A DNA stretch of 64,000 nucleotides from B69-G16 sp964501905 (GTDB lineage: Archaea > Thermoproteota > Thermoprotei > Thermofilales > B69-G16): NCBI GenBank assembly GCA_964501905.1, contig CAZCTW010000001.1, forward strand, positions 186,001 to 250,000. The letters run 5' to 3'. Under the pieces are notes generated by a model. It made no database searches and was not told the DNA's origin. It saw nothing but the letters and a program-made list of their open reading frames with translations. The translations under genes and the position numbers were made by a program. This document shows positions 8,546-17,328 of the stretch, one piece after another (position 1 is the first letter of the stretch; each line of letters starts with the position of its first letter).

Positions 8546-9598
8546 CTATGCCCTTTTTACCGCGTATATGGGTTCGTCTACCCATACCCATCTCCCCTTA
8601 TCTACAAACATCCAAAGACGCGGTCTAAAACGTTGAATGCTCTTGCTTGAAAGCACCAGGTCTCCGAGGGGCATCTCAACGTCTTCAAATAGGGTGAAAA
8701 TGCGTTTATACAGGTCCTCGAGCATACTACAAGGAGGTTGCCCTATTACCAGGGCATCTTCTACGTCGATCGTAGCCGTAAAGAATGAGGGAATAGACAC
8801 TAATATCCTGGATATCGTGGGGGCATCTTTCCCCTTAAAATACCAAACTCTAATTGGGACTTTATTCATGGGATAGAAGAAGTTTATTGTGTTGCCCCGC
8901 CAATATCTGGCTTTAACGTGCTTTATAGCGTGATAACTTATTAGCTGTTTAGAAATTCGGGGAAATGATGAGTCTACTCTTACAGCATGTTTTATAGCGC
9001 TGCTAGGCGTTATGAAAGCATCCTTTATCCTGCCTTGTATTATTGCTAGATCGATTTTATCGGGTGCTTTTAAGCCCCCGTATTTTTCAACTGGATAAGT
9101 GTAGCTTGGCAACATTTTTTCAATATCGCCGTATACTGGCATTAGAACTCCTATATTTGGAGCATAGAGGGTGAGATTGGAATTAGCCGTCCAGCGTATA
9201 TACTCGTATCCTCTAATTACTATAACGTCGTCGAGCCCTAGAACGTCTAGGAAATTTTTTACGTAGGGAGGCGGGATAAGAGCGTAGATAAGTTTTCTTT
9301 TCGTTTTTAATCCATAAATTTCGCGGATAGAAACTGTATAAGATGATACCTCAATAATCTTGACATCCTTCTTCGTTATTACCACTAAAGGCAGTAAATT
9401 CATGTTTTTGTAGTCTGGCATGAAGTATACTTTTCCTTTTTCAGTTATGGCGTTTAATATCCTCCAGGTAGTGGAGTATGGGAGTCCTGCTCTCCGCGCT
9501 AATTCCCGTACGGTCCATGAATACCTAATGACATTTAGTATTTCCCATTCCTTATCCGTTATTTTGATGAATTCGCCTATTTTATTGAAAGATGACAT
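8546..9598 (-). CDS. Winged-helix transcriptional regulator-like protein
   Basis: 350 residues. The N-terminus (about residues 12-60) forms a winged helix-turn-helix: ITDKEWEILNVIRYS, then VRELARRAGLPYSTTWRILNAI and a wing. The large remainder (about 70-350) has no family I can name and may be an effector or partner domain. It begins 20 bp after the small secreted-looking gene and is followed at 2 bp by the 107-residue hypothetical gene, so the three form one operon. DNA targets are unknown. Confidence 0.7.
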   Translation of the reverse strand: MSSFNKIGEFIKITDKEWEILNVIRYSWTVRELARRAGLPYSTTWRILNAITEKGKVYFMPDYKNMNLLPLVVITKKDVKIIEVSSYTVSIREIYGLKTKRKLIYALIPPPYVKNFLDVLGLDDVIVIRGYEYIRWTANSNLTLYAPNIGVLMPVYGDIEKMLPSYTYPVEKYGGLKAPDKIDLAIIQGRIKDAFITPSSAIKHAVRVDSSFPRISKQLISYHAIKHVKARYWRGNTINFFYPMNKVPIRVWYFKGKDAPTISRILVSIPSFFTATIDVEDALVIGQPPCSMLEDLYKRIFTLFEDVEMPLGDLVLSSKSIQRFRPRLWMFVDKGRWVWVDEPIYAVKRA

Positions 9599-9617
9599 GC
9601 TGTTTTACTCGAGTATT

Positions 9618-9806
9618 TTAAGGTGGTAGATAGACAGAGTTAGGAGATGGATCAGGAGACGGGTCAGGGTCTCCTGGTCCTGAGGGTCCAGCGATTCCTG
9701 TTCCGGATAGGTATAATATGATTAACAGCGCTATGATAATCAACTTTGTCTTCGATAGATTTTTCCAGTATATTTTAAACATTTTCCACCAGTTCATAGC
9801 TCTCAC
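9618..9806 (-). CDS. Small membrane-anchored or secreted protein
   Basis: 62 residues: a basic N-terminus, one strongly hydrophobic helix (residues about 22-38, LIIIALLIILYLSGTGIAG), and a Gly/Pro/Asp/Ser-rich tail. It resembles a short type I or signal-anchor peptide. The third-codon ATG (MNWW) is an equally good start. It leads an operon with the regulator gene 20 bp downstream. No homolog is recognised, so it is called from its membrane segment and operon position. Confidence 0.45.
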   Translation of the reverse strand: MRAMNWWKMFKIYWKNLSKTKLIIIALLIILYLSGTGIAGPSGPGDPDPSPDPSPNSVYLPP

Positions 9807-10005
9807 ACTTATTATTAGGTAAATACTAATATTTATGTTTGACTTTGATTCAATATACTTTTAATTTATAGATCAAGGTCAAATAAAGGAATTTTATCCA
9901 CAAGAAATTAGACGATTCGACAATAACGGCACAGAATAGATCTAAGTTGCGGTCCGGCATGAAGTTACGAAAGCCTGTTTATCTTAGGAAATTATTAGGG
10001 CGGTA

Positions 10006-10311
10006 TTATATTTTTATTAAATCCTGTCTTTTAATAGTGATTAGAGCTAATGCAATTTCTCTAGGTTCTACGCTTAAAGTTTTACAAGTTCTTATATTAC
10101 CCGTTGAAGTATTATAAATTACGTACTCTCCCTCAAGTTTTTGATCTGTTTTCACGTAGGGAGCTATTAGTACAGAGCCTAGACCGTATATAGTTAGGTA
10201 TACATAGCCTTTCCCGGTTTTCACCCGGTAAAGAGTACGAAAGCCTATGCTACACGCCAGCTTTACTAGGTCTTTAATAGATTCTAGTTCTATCGTGACT
10301 ACATCCACCAT
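10006..10311 (-). CDS. Hypothetical protein
   Basis: 101 residues, alternating helix and beta-strand, with no membrane segment. It reads as a small globular protein (ESIKDLVKLACSIGF, then several short strands). Codon use is like that of its neighbours. It diverges from a MoaD-like gene across a gap of about 60 bp. I do not recognise a family. Confidence 0.55.
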   Translation of the reverse strand: MVDVVTIELESIKDLVKLACSIGFRTLYRVKTGKGYVYLTIYGLGSVLIAPYVKTDQKLEGEYVIYNTSTGNIRTCKTLSVEPREIALALITIKRQDLIKI

Positions 10312-10370
10312 GTTTACACCAGGTAAATAGGTGGATTAAAGATATTAAAGTTGTTTGAGTACTCGGCTTG

Positions 10371-10589
10371 ATGGTTAAGGTGAAGTATATAGGCTACCTC
10401 GCCGAGTTGGTAGGGATTAGAGAGGAAGAGATTAAAGTAGAGAAACCCGTTAGAGTTAGGGAGATATTGAGAATTAAAAGTGATTTAGAGGAGTTAATAA
10501 TTTTAGTAAACGGGCTTCCGGGCAGTTTAAATTCCTTAGTAGATAGAGATGACGTCGTCTCGGTTCTCCCAGTTATAAGTGGAGGTTAG
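10371..10589 (+). CDS. MoaD/ThiS-family ubiquitin-like sulfur carrier (SAMP-like)
   Basis: Beta-grasp protein of 72 residues ending in the required Gly-Gly (VLPVISGG), where an E1-like enzyme would form an acyl-adenylate and thiocarboxylate. Internal features are ILVNGLP and DRDDVVSVLPVI, typical of MoaD. The start is ATG 10371; a TTG immediately precedes it. It stands alone, converging with nurA, so its partner (molybdopterin synthesis, tRNA thiolation or protein conjugation) is not given by context. Confidence 0.85.
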   Translation: MVKVKYIGYLAELVGIREEEIKVEKPVRVREILRIKSDLEELIILVNGLPGSLNSLVDRDDVVSVLPVISGG

Positions 10590-10591
10590 CG

Positions 10592-11800
10592 TTATTCGCC
10601 GCGTAGCCATGAAAGTAGTATGTTTATTTTCTGTCTATTTAACGCGCTCAGGGCAAAACCTATACCTTTCCCGTTTATCGTTCTCTGAGATAATCTCTCT
10701 CTGGCGGCTTTCTGGAGGGCTAAGTAGAGAAGTGATTCTAGGTTTACCCTCCTCGCGTACTCTAAGACTGCCGTATCTATTAAGTCTAAGAAGCCCGGGT
10801 AGGATTTGAAACTTCTAGAGGCACAGTAGGCTATGAAATCCTCTAAATCTAAGTTAAAAGAGAGAATTTTCACTACAGGTGCCGCAGGATTACGAGCCCT
10901 ATAGTAGGCCACGCTTATAGACGAGAAAACTGGATATTCCTCTAGCACTTTAAGCCTTCTCTTCTTTCCCAACACGACCGAGAAATAGGATGAAATAAAC
11001 TTCCCTTCCTCTACTTCGTCTCCGTAATCTCCTATGTACACGTACTCTCCTGGCTTAAGCAATAGCCTAGCTACAAAGGCATCAGTGAAGAAACCTCTAA
11101 AAAATCTAGCTGAGGCTTTCCCCGATTTTTCTAGCTCTTTAGCCTTCGAGAATACTTCTCCGCCCATGTATTTGAAGGCTATCAGGCTGCTGCTTATCCT
11201 CTTTATAAGCCCGGCAACCCCGACTCCCATCTTAGAAGCTTTCTCTAGCACTCTACTGGATAAATCTCTTATCTCGCGTATGTAGTTGGATTTAGAATAG
11301 CCGAAAATGGCTTCGGTCGGCGGGAAATCCCCATCTCTTACCAGCGTGTTAAATGATATCCTTCCTTCCTCTAGTTTTTTCAGAAGTGTTAGAGTAGTCT
11401 TGACTTCAATCAGAGTAGCGGCCTTGGATACGCTCTCGTCGACTTCTTTACCCTCGCTGTAACCCTTTAAGTCGACTATATGGGCGGAGATTTCAGGCAT
11501 TTGAGAAGAAGGGTAGAGCAAGTAGCCGTAGACTATGGCTGATATTCTAGCGACATAGGTATCTATACACATGGGAGTGAACGTGGAATCTACTACTGCG
11601 ATTTTATAGCTTTTCTCCGCTTCAGGCTTTATCTCCTTTACATCCCTCCTAGCACGCCTTAGTAATTCCTCTAAGTACCACCTAGCTTCGTCCACGGCTT
11701 CGCTTAACCGGTAAACGAATTTTTCAGCTCTCTTATGTATTTGGATCCATACGGCGCTGGCGAACGGATCCTCCTCTATTTCTTTCTCACTTTCAAGCAT
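10592..11800 (-). CDS. nurA: NurA 5'-3' nuclease
   Basis: DNA end-resection nuclease that works with HerA and Mre11-Rad50 in archaeal recombination repair. The NurA domain is shown by AVVDSTFTP (about residues 68-76), supplying the first metal-binding Asp, and VRDGDFPPTE (about 163-172), the second acidic motif. It has 402 residues, in the family range. The start overlaps the 3' end of herA by 8 bp, giving the classical herA-nurA operon with translational coupling. Confidence 0.9.
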   Translation of the reverse strand: MLESEKEIEEDPFASAVWIQIHKRAEKFVYRLSEAVDEARWYLEELLRRARRDVKEIKPEAEKSYKIAVVDSTFTPMCIDTYVARISAIVYGYLLYPSSQMPEISAHIVDLKGYSEGKEVDESVSKAATLIEVKTTLTLLKKLEEGRISFNTLVRDGDFPPTEAIFGYSKSNYIREIRDLSSRVLEKASKMGVGVAGLIKRISSSLIAFKYMGGEVFSKAKELEKSGKASARFFRGFFTDAFVARLLLKPGEYVYIGDYGDEVEEGKFISSYFSVVLGKKRRLKVLEEYPVFSSISVAYYRARNPAAPVVKILSFNLDLEDFIAYCASRSFKSYPGFLDLIDTAVLEYARRVNLESLLYLALQKAARERLSQRTINGKGIGFALSALNRQKINILLSWLRGE

Positions 11801-13295
11801 TGGCTTTAATCACCTCTTCTATCGTGGGGAATGTATGGAGTAATAGCGGCTTCCTTAAGGGGTTTAACAAGCCGGAGACGTAGAAATAACCTCTATCTAG
11901 TGAGGATAGATCCACGTTTTCTGTCGCCACTACTTTAGATATCTCGGCTATGTCGCTCTCTACGGCTAGCTGGCTGAAGAACACGGTGTTTATGTTGTTC
12001 CTGATGCCTGTTGACAAGTCGGTGACCCATCTCTGACTGGCTAAGACTAGGCCTACTCCAAATTTTCTCCCTCTTCTGGCTATCTCCTCTAGAATAGAGG
12101 CTGTAGGCGTTCCGGAGCTGGCGTAGTTCTGGGCTTCATCTACGATTATGACTATCTTATCCCCTCCCTTTTCCTGTACTTTCTCCCATAGAAACTTCAC
12201 AGTATCCTTTAGTAGGCTCCATTTTATCGCCATGGGCTCGTTTGAGAGATCCAAGACTAAGCTCCTATCTCCATTAACCACTAGATCCGCAACTTCCTTG
12301 GGAGTGTATTTCCGTTCATTAAATTTAGCTAGATCCAGTCCAGAAATTAGGAAGCGCATAACAACTTTCGCTATAGTGGTATTTCTCCTAGCCAGTAGAG
12401 CCATAGTGTAGCGCAGTATCTCTAAGTAGTTTTCGTTCTTCCACTCTACGTTTTTAAATTCCTCTGGCTCGGCTATCTCTACCTTCCTAGGCTTCACGTA
12501 TTGGGCTAGGGAGTACCCCTTAGATCTTCTATGATCCTCCATCAACCCGAGAGCTTCGAAGAAACTAGTTGCCCTGTTTAAATCTCCTCCAGAAGCTAAG
12601 TAGGCGTAAATCGAAATCTCCACGTCTTCGGCGTAATCGCTCCCAACTTCAGTGGCTATAACTGATGCTATTCCGGCGGGGCTCGGCAAAATCTCCTTAT
12701 CCTCAATCACATCAAAGGAGGGATCGTTCTTGAAGAAAGGTGCATAGTCCTGCCCTGTGTGATCGAAGATTATCGATTTGACTCCCTTTAGACTGAATGC
12801 CTTAGCCAGTAGTCTGACCAAGTGCGATTTGCCTGTACCAGTGGTTCCAACGACCGCTATGTGGTAGTTCATGTAGCTGGCGTCTAGCTGGAAGAGCCTT
12901 GAAGATGATGAATGTACTCCTATGTAGAGAGGCTGGGAGACGTTAACCAGTATTTCGTCTCCTTCCTCTAGCAGGTATATGTCGGATTTGCTGCCTACAA
13001 GAGGAGGTATCGTTATGCGGGGTACAAGCCTGCCGTTTTCATCTATTACTCCTAGCAGCTCGGCGCTGGCGTTCATATAGCCTAGAGCATCTATTGTTTC
13101 CTCGTCTCCCTGAACTATGAAGGGGGAGTACTGGTTTTTCGCTATGTTTACGTGGCTTATCCACCTAACTACTCCTAAAAACCTCCTTTTCGCGTTTTCT
13201 ATCAGCACTAGGTCGTTGACGTTTACTTCCTCGAATACTCTGAATGTTACGTATCTAGTTCCCGATTTGCCCACTAGAGTTCCTACCAGCTTCAT
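11793..13295 (-). CDS. herA: HerA hexameric DNA translocase/ATPase
   Basis: Ring ATPase that drives end resection with NurA. N-terminal HAS-barrel (residues about 1-100); Walker A VVGTTGTGKSHL (about 150-161); Walker B IVIIVDEAQNY (about 388-398); and downstream ASQRWVTDLSTGIRNNI, which contains the sensor/arginine region. It has 500 residues, normal length. It is first in the herA-nurA operon; the last 8 bp carry the start of nurA. Confidence 0.93.
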   Translation of the reverse strand: MKLVGTLVGKSGTRYVTFRVFEEVNVNDLVLIENAKRRFLGVVRWISHVNIAKNQYSPFIVQGDEETIDALGYMNASAELLGVIDENGRLVPRITIPPLVGSKSDIYLLEEGDEILVNVSQPLYIGVHSSSSRLFQLDASYMNYHIAVVGTTGTGKSHLVRLLAKAFSLKGVKSIIFDHTGQDYAPFFKNDPSFDVIEDKEILPSPAGIASVIATEVGSDYAEDVEISIYAYLASGGDLNRATSFFEALGLMEDHRRSKGYSLAQYVKPRKVEIAEPEEFKNVEWKNENYLEILRYTMALLARRNTTIAKVVMRFLISGLDLAKFNERKYTPKEVADLVVNGDRSLVLDLSNEPMAIKWSLLKDTVKFLWEKVQEKGGDKIVIIVDEAQNYASSGTPTASILEEIARRGRKFGVGLVLASQRWVTDLSTGIRNNINTVFFSQLAVESDIAEISKVVATENVDLSSLDRGYFYVSGLLNPLRKPLLLHTFPTIEEVIKANA

Positions 13296-13369
13296 TCTAA
13301 GTGCTAATAGGAATTAGAAGATTATATATTTGAGCGGATAGAGTAGGGTGGAAGTAAATAAAGACAATT

Positions 13370-13609
13370 TTATGGAGGCGGTGGTACCGCTTTTTTCTTA
13401 GGCCTTATCAGTAGAAAGTACACGAGTAGGCCTATAAGTCCCGTGAAGAATACTATAGCAGCCCAGAGCAGAGCGTTTAATCCGCGCTTTTTTGCGTCTC
13501 TATAGACCAAGAAGCTTATAAACAGCATTACGAAAAAGCCTATGGCTACTCCGATCAGTATTACTATTAGTGGTATAAACTGTATGAACATTGCGTACAT
13601 GGAATTCAA
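13370..13609 (-). CDS. Small two-helix membrane protein
   Basis: 79 residues with two transmembrane helices (about residues 9-33 and 47-67) linked by a short basic loop (YRDAKKRG), and a tail RPKKKAVPPPP. The layout resembles the PLDc_N-like small membrane proteins. Function is unknown. It stands between herA and the oppositely oriented small membrane gene at 13764. Confidence 0.65.
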   Translation of the reverse strand: MNSMYAMFIQFIPLIVILIGVAIGFFVMLFISFLVYRDAKKRGLNALLWAAIVFFTGLIGLLVYFLLIRPKKKAVPPPP

Positions 13610-13763
13610 ATCCCCCCTCCAACGTATATTTATTATAATGTTATTTAACTTTGCCGTTTCTTTTAATTTAGCAGTGCCGACTCACGCCCCCAAAGCGAGA
13701 CTTTCAGTTGTAAAGTTAAAGTAAAGCTTATATTCGCCCGACCATAGAGTTACGGTGATTCAG

Positions 13764-13988
13764 ATGCCCGAGAAAGAGAGGAATCCCTATCTGGGCGCTA
13801 TCGTGCTATTGCTCTCAGCTATAGCAGCGTATAACGTCTACAACATAGTGCTCTATATAGGGAAAATAGGCAATGTGCGGGCAGGAGATTTCTTCCTCCA
13901 CGCGAAAATGCTAGTCCTTGTCACATTCTTCATGGTCCTAATATTCATATTCAAGAATATCTTTTATAAGCTAAAAAAGGAGAGATAG
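13764..13988 (+). CDS. Small two-helix membrane protein
   Basis: 74 residues with two transmembrane segments (about residues 8-28 and 41-63) and a lysine-rich C-terminus. The ATG at 13764 is preferred over a GTG at 13755 because GGTG at 13754-13757 sits 6 bases before it as a ribosome site. An AT-rich element (cttatattc, about 13727-13735) is a plausible TATA box. No family is recognised. Confidence 0.6.
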   Translation: MPEKERNPYLGAIVLLLSAIAAYNVYNIVLYIGKIGNVRAGDFFLHAKMLVLVTFFMVLIFIFKNIFYKLKKER

Positions 13989-14303
13989 CTACTCTGGCTT
14001 TACCTCGAGAGTCTTCAACAGCTTTATCTCGTATACTTCTATCTCCGCCCTTATGGGATTAAACACCCCTCCCTCGTCTGTGTAATATATGGTTATTCTA
14101 GCGGCTTTGTCGGATACCCCCTCCTCGTTGGATATTCTGACCATTTCCCTAGCCAGCTTTGTCCAGTTTTCCTTGGATTTCTCTTTATCCCCTACGCTGG
14201 TCTTCGCGTAGAAGGTGGCGTAGAACCAGCGCTTAGCTCTGAATATAGCTCCTCTACAGCTTGGAGAAATTTTGCTTCTCCAAATTTTTATTTTTTCGCT
14301 CAT
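13989..14303 (-). CDS. Hypothetical protein
   Basis: 104-residue basic soluble protein with an alternating strand/helix pattern (WFYATFYAKT, then a helix ENWTKLAREMVRIS, then ARITIYYTDEG). The pattern suggests a small alpha/beta fold. It starts 57 bp after the MBL-fold gene ends on the same strand and abuts the convergent membrane gene. Family not recognised. Confidence 0.6.
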   Translation of the reverse strand: MSEKIKIWRSKISPSCRGAIFRAKRWFYATFYAKTSVGDKEKSKENWTKLAREMVRISNEEGVSDKAARITIYYTDEGGVFNPIRAEIEVYEIKLLKTLEVKPE

Positions 14304-14359
14304 ATTAATCCCCAGTGATATATCTTATTCAGTTTCAGCATTAATATATATCGCTTACA

Positions 14360-15010
14360 TCAGGGCATTGCTATATTCGCCGCCATCTTAAAATCGAAGA
14401 AACCTGGTCTTCCGTGCCCTGGAGCTATTACCCTCCTTCCTAAGCTTGAGATCTTCTCAAGAGATAAGTAGAGCGCATACTCGTTTCCCGTGGGTAGATC
14501 CGTTCTCCCAACACTGCCGTCGGAGAATATTAGATCTCCTGTAAAAACCACATCTCCGTACACTATACATATGCTGTCTTCTGTGTGCCCGGGGGTATGT
14601 AGTATCTCGAGCTTTAAACTTCCGAGCTCGAGAAACCCCTCGTCTATCGGTAGGTTAACCTCTATAGGCGACAATATATCTCCAAACAGCACCGATAAAG
14701 TGAGCTCGGGATCTGCCCTCCTTAAAGCTTCAACTCCTTTAGAATGGTGGAGAACTTTAGCAGTCGCGACCGTCTTCTTTAAGACTGGAGTTGCGGCTAT
14801 ATGATCATAATGGAAATGGGTGTGTATGATGAATACTTCTTTGTGACCGTGGAGGAGCTGTAGTATATCGGGGAATATATCAGGTAAGCCTGGGTCTATA
14901 ATTAAAATTTCTCCTTTACTCCCCCTTACTAAGTACGTGTTAGAGGAGTAACGTGCGGGATGAACCAAAAGGTGTACTCCTTTTTCTATATACTCTAGCC
15001 TAACCGACAT
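14360..15010 (-). CDS. MBL-fold metallo-hydrolase (glyoxalase II-like)
   Basis: Metallo-beta-lactamase fold hydrolase of 216 residues. HTHFHYDHIAA (about residues 62-72) is the H-x-H-x-D-H zinc site; GHTEDSICIV and FTGDLIFSDGSVGRTD give the further His/Asp ligands, and APGHGRPG the last His. This is the glyoxalase II/persulfide dioxygenase-like subgroup; the substrate is uncertain. Its ATG lies inside the last codons of the 49-residue membrane ORF upstream, an 11-bp overlap that indicates translational coupling. Confidence 0.88.
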   Translation of the reverse strand: MSVRLEYIEKGVHLLVHPARYSSNTYLVRGSKGEILIIDPGLPDIFPDILQLLHGHKEVFIIHTHFHYDHIAATPVLKKTVATAKVLHHSKGVEALRRADPELTLSVLFGDILSPIEVNLPIDEGFLELGSLKLEILHTPGHTEDSICIVYGDVVFTGDLIFSDGSVGRTDLPTGNEYALYLSLEKISSLGRRVIAPGHGRPGFFDFKMAANIAMP

Positions 15011-15149
15011 GCTTTCTTCCTATGACTCTGTATAGCCTCTTTCTCCTCCAGGCGCTATATTCGTAGAGGAGCACATATAAAAGCACAACTAATACCAAGA
15101 TTGTCAAGATAGTTATCACGAATTCCTCAAATGAAAGGACGATCTTCAT
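15000..15149 (-). CDS. 49-residue single-helix membrane protein
   Basis: Short frame from ATG 15149 to a TAG at 15000-15002. It has a short acidic N-terminus, one long hydrophobic helix (about residues 10-29), then a basic tail (WRRKRLYRVIGRKH), an N-out/C-in positive-inside pattern. The end overlaps the start of the MBL hydrolase by 11 bp, so it may be its leader partner or membrane tether. It is below usual gene-calling size, hence moderate confidence. Confidence 0.55.
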   Translation of the reverse strand: MKIVLSFEEFVITILTILVLVVLLYVLLYEYSAWRRKRLYRVIGRKHVG

Positions 15150-15365
15150 GCCAACACCACACGGTAAATTTGAGCGTAATCTTCGTAGTTAAACGCTCTC
15201 AACCTCCAATAGGATCTTTCGGCTCTTCGTATTTATTTTTTGGCTCTCAGGAATTTTAATTAAACGACCAAAATATTTTTCAAGCGATGTCGCTAGATAG
15301 CCGCGCCAATAATTCCACTTAACAGGATTTAAAAGCCAAATAGACTTCTTACTCCTTCTAGAATG

Positions 15366-16223
15366 CTATACCTTACGGGCAATTACCGCAAAATCCTTTA
15401 CGATCTTAACTTGTAGAAAACCTGCTCTTCTTAGGCGAGCCGCTACGCCTGCCTGAAATTTCAAGCCTCTCTTAGCGCCGGGATAGCCGGTATAGTGAAA
15501 GAGAATCCCCCCACTTCTTAAAACTCTACACAGTTCCCTATAGAACGCCAAGCTATACAGCTCTCCGGCTAGAGCGAACCTAGGCGGGTCGTGAATTATC
15601 CTGTCAAAGCTTTCACTGGGTAGCTCATGGATATACTCGCTTGCGTCGGCTAGGATAACCTCTATCCTGTCGTCGGCGAGCTCTCTGGACCAGGGGTTGT
15701 AGCGCGCTATCTCTAGAACATTTAGATCTTTCTCTACAGTAACGACGCTGGACGCACCCTTCTTTAGGGAATAAATCGCGGTATAACCGAGCCCAGTACA
15801 TATGTCTAAGACCCTACACCCCTTCTTGATCCTAGCTAGCTTCACTTTCTCCAGAGTATCCTCTAGCGGAGTTACGCTCTTTATGCGGTGCATGTGTATA
15901 CCGCTGATTTCTAGGGTTGGCGCCGTGTACGGAGCCACAACCATAAGCTTATAGTACCGCTCGGGCGTAGAGATCGAGATTTCAAAAATGTCCCTCTTAC
16001 CTTCTTCCATGAAATAGGCTCTATCTTCTCGCTTTACAATCTTCCTAAGAAAAACTAGGTCTACTTCCAAGCCACTCGGCAAGACTACGCTACCTTCTCT
16101 AATTTCTATATTAATTAAAGACCTTCCTAGATCTAAACTTACCTTTAATTCGCCCTTTTCAAGTTTCTCAACTACGTGTTTGGTAAAGACGTAGCCCCTG
16201 GCTGGTTTAAATATATATTTCAT
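15366..16223 (-). CDS. Class I SAM-dependent methyltransferase (archaeal COG2521-like)
   Basis: Rossmann methyltransferase: VLDICTGLGYTAIYSLKKGA is motif I, VTVEKD motif II, VILADASEYI motif III, and HDPPRFALAGELYS carries the D-P-P motif often seen in nucleic-acid or amino-group methylases. An N-terminal strand-rich domain of about 120 residues precedes it. The ATG at 16223 (285 residues) is preferred over the longer frame to 16298, which would run into the divergent ATP-grasp gene. Its substrate is unknown. Confidence 0.82.
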   Translation of the reverse strand: MKYIFKPARGYVFTKHVVEKLEKGELKVSLDLGRSLINIEIREGSVVLPSGLEVDLVFLRKIVKREDRAYFMEEGKRDIFEISISTPERYYKLMVVAPYTAPTLEISGIHMHRIKSVTPLEDTLEKVKLARIKKGCRVLDICTGLGYTAIYSLKKGASSVVTVEKDLNVLEIARYNPWSRELADDRIEVILADASEYIHELPSESFDRIIHDPPRFALAGELYSLAFYRELCRVLRSGGILFHYTGYPGAKRGLKFQAGVAARLRRAGFLQVKIVKDFAVIARKV

Positions 16224-16277
16224 CTCTAGGATATTTGGTGGAAAAGGTATATATGTATCGATTTTGCGGTGATGCCG

Positions 16278-17162
16278 ATGAAAATCGGAGTTATACACGA
16301 GAGTAATCTTCCCACGCCATCTTCGAGAATGTTGCTAGATGCCATAAGGAAACTCGGTCACGAATCTTACTATATGCCTTTCTCATACCTCTCAGTAAGG
16401 ATAGACGATGACGGTCTGGTCTTGAGGATTGGGGCGAAAATTCTAGATATAGATGGTGGGCTCTTGAGGAGTATAGGATTCGCGCCAAGTTTTGAACAGT
16501 TTATGGGGAGGTTGGCTCTCTTCATAGGGATTGAACGCGAGGGGATATACTTGATGAATCCCGTTCTCGGATTGTTGAACGCTCGTAACAAGTTCATTAC
16601 TTTGCTTAAACTCTTTAAAGCGGGTATACCCGTACCCCGGGCGCTATTAACGGAGAATCTGATCGAGGCTTACCGAGTAACAAGAGAATGGAGCAGAGTT
16701 GTAGTTAAGCCTTTAGTGGGGTCGAGGGGGTTCGGCCAGGTGCTAGTGGAGGACGAGGATGTAGGGTATAGAATTTACAGAACCTGTCTCCAGTTTAAAC
16801 AGTTCATATTCCTAGAGGAGTATCTCGACAAGCCTTCTAGGGATATTAGGCTCTTCGTTGTAGGGGATAGAGTTGTAGCGGCTATGTATAGGTATGCCCC
16901 TCCTGATACTTGGAAGACTAATATCGCCCAGGGAGGCAGGGCTGAGGCCATGAAGCCTCCTCCGGAGCTAGAAGAACTAGCCGTAAGAGCCGTTGAGGTT
17001 CTTGGGCTGGATTACGCGGGCATAGATGTTTTAGAGGGGGCCAATGGCTACTGTGTGCTAGAGGCAAATGGGTCACCTGGCTTTGAGGGATTGATGGAGG
17101 TAACAGGTAAAGATATACCTTACGAGATAGTTTCTTATTTAGTAGAGAAGGTGAAGAGGTAG
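16278..17162 (+). CDS. RimK/LysX-type ATP-grasp ligase
   Basis: ATP-dependent carboxylate-amine ligase. Features: MKIGVIHESNLPT N-terminal Rossmann-like domain; RNKFITLLKLFKAGIPVPRAL at the domain hinge; VVVKPLVGSRGFGQVLV (about residues 138-154) as the ATP-grasp loop; RLFVVGDRVVAAMYR; and the metal site YAGIDVLEG ... VLEANGSPGFEG. The family adds glutamate or related groups to proteins, cofactors or LysW. There is no LysW or F420 gene nearby to specify the substrate. ATG 16278 is chosen; GTG 16269 and ATG 16272 are alternatives. Confidence 0.85.
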   Translation: MKIGVIHESNLPTPSSRMLLDAIRKLGHESYYMPFSYLSVRIDDDGLVLRIGAKILDIDGGLLRSIGFAPSFEQFMGRLALFIGIEREGIYLMNPVLGLLNARNKFITLLKLFKAGIPVPRALLTENLIEAYRVTREWSRVVVKPLVGSRGFGQVLVEDEDVGYRIYRTCLQFKQFIFLEEYLDKPSRDIRLFVVGDRVVAAMYRYAPPDTWKTNIAQGGRAEAMKPPPELEELAVRAVEVLGLDYAGIDVLEGANGYCVLEANGSPGFEGLMEVTGKDIPYEIVSYLVEKVKR

Positions 17163-17169
17163 GCGCGCT

Positions 17170-17328
17170 GTGACTGTCTGGATTTTAAAGTGTAAAGAGT
17201 GCGGCGCTGACAAGGAAGTCGACCTGGGGTTCAACCTTTACAAACTAGGGAAAGTATATATTTACTGTGAGAACTGTGGCAGGAACACGTTCCATGAAAT
17301 AGTTAAATGCCTAGAGGAGGAATTCTAA
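17170..17328 (+). CDS. Small zinc-ribbon protein
   Basis: 52-residue frame starting GTG 8 bp after the ATP-grasp gene. Two CxxC knuckles (C-K-E-C near residue 8 and C-E-N-C near residue 33) predict a single zinc ribbon. Spacing suggests an operon with the ligase. Its final 26 bp overlap the end of the convergent membrane protein gene. The ribbon might act as an amino-acid carrier or adaptor for the ligase, as LysW does for LysX, but the acidic LysW tail motif is not evident (only EEEF), so this is speculation. Confidence 0.55.
   Translation: MTVWILKCKECGADKEVDLGFNLYKLGKVYIYCENCGRNTFHEIVKCLEEEF

Noticed and set aside
12900..12950. gatgatga near a ctgg inside herA as a guide RNA
   Set aside because: It lies within a conserved coding frame and lacks D, D' and C' boxes at proper spacing.
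13596..13618. gaattcaaatcc, like a tRNA T-loop
   Set aside because: No acceptor, D or anticodon stem can be built around it, and it forms the leader of the small membrane gene starting at 13609.
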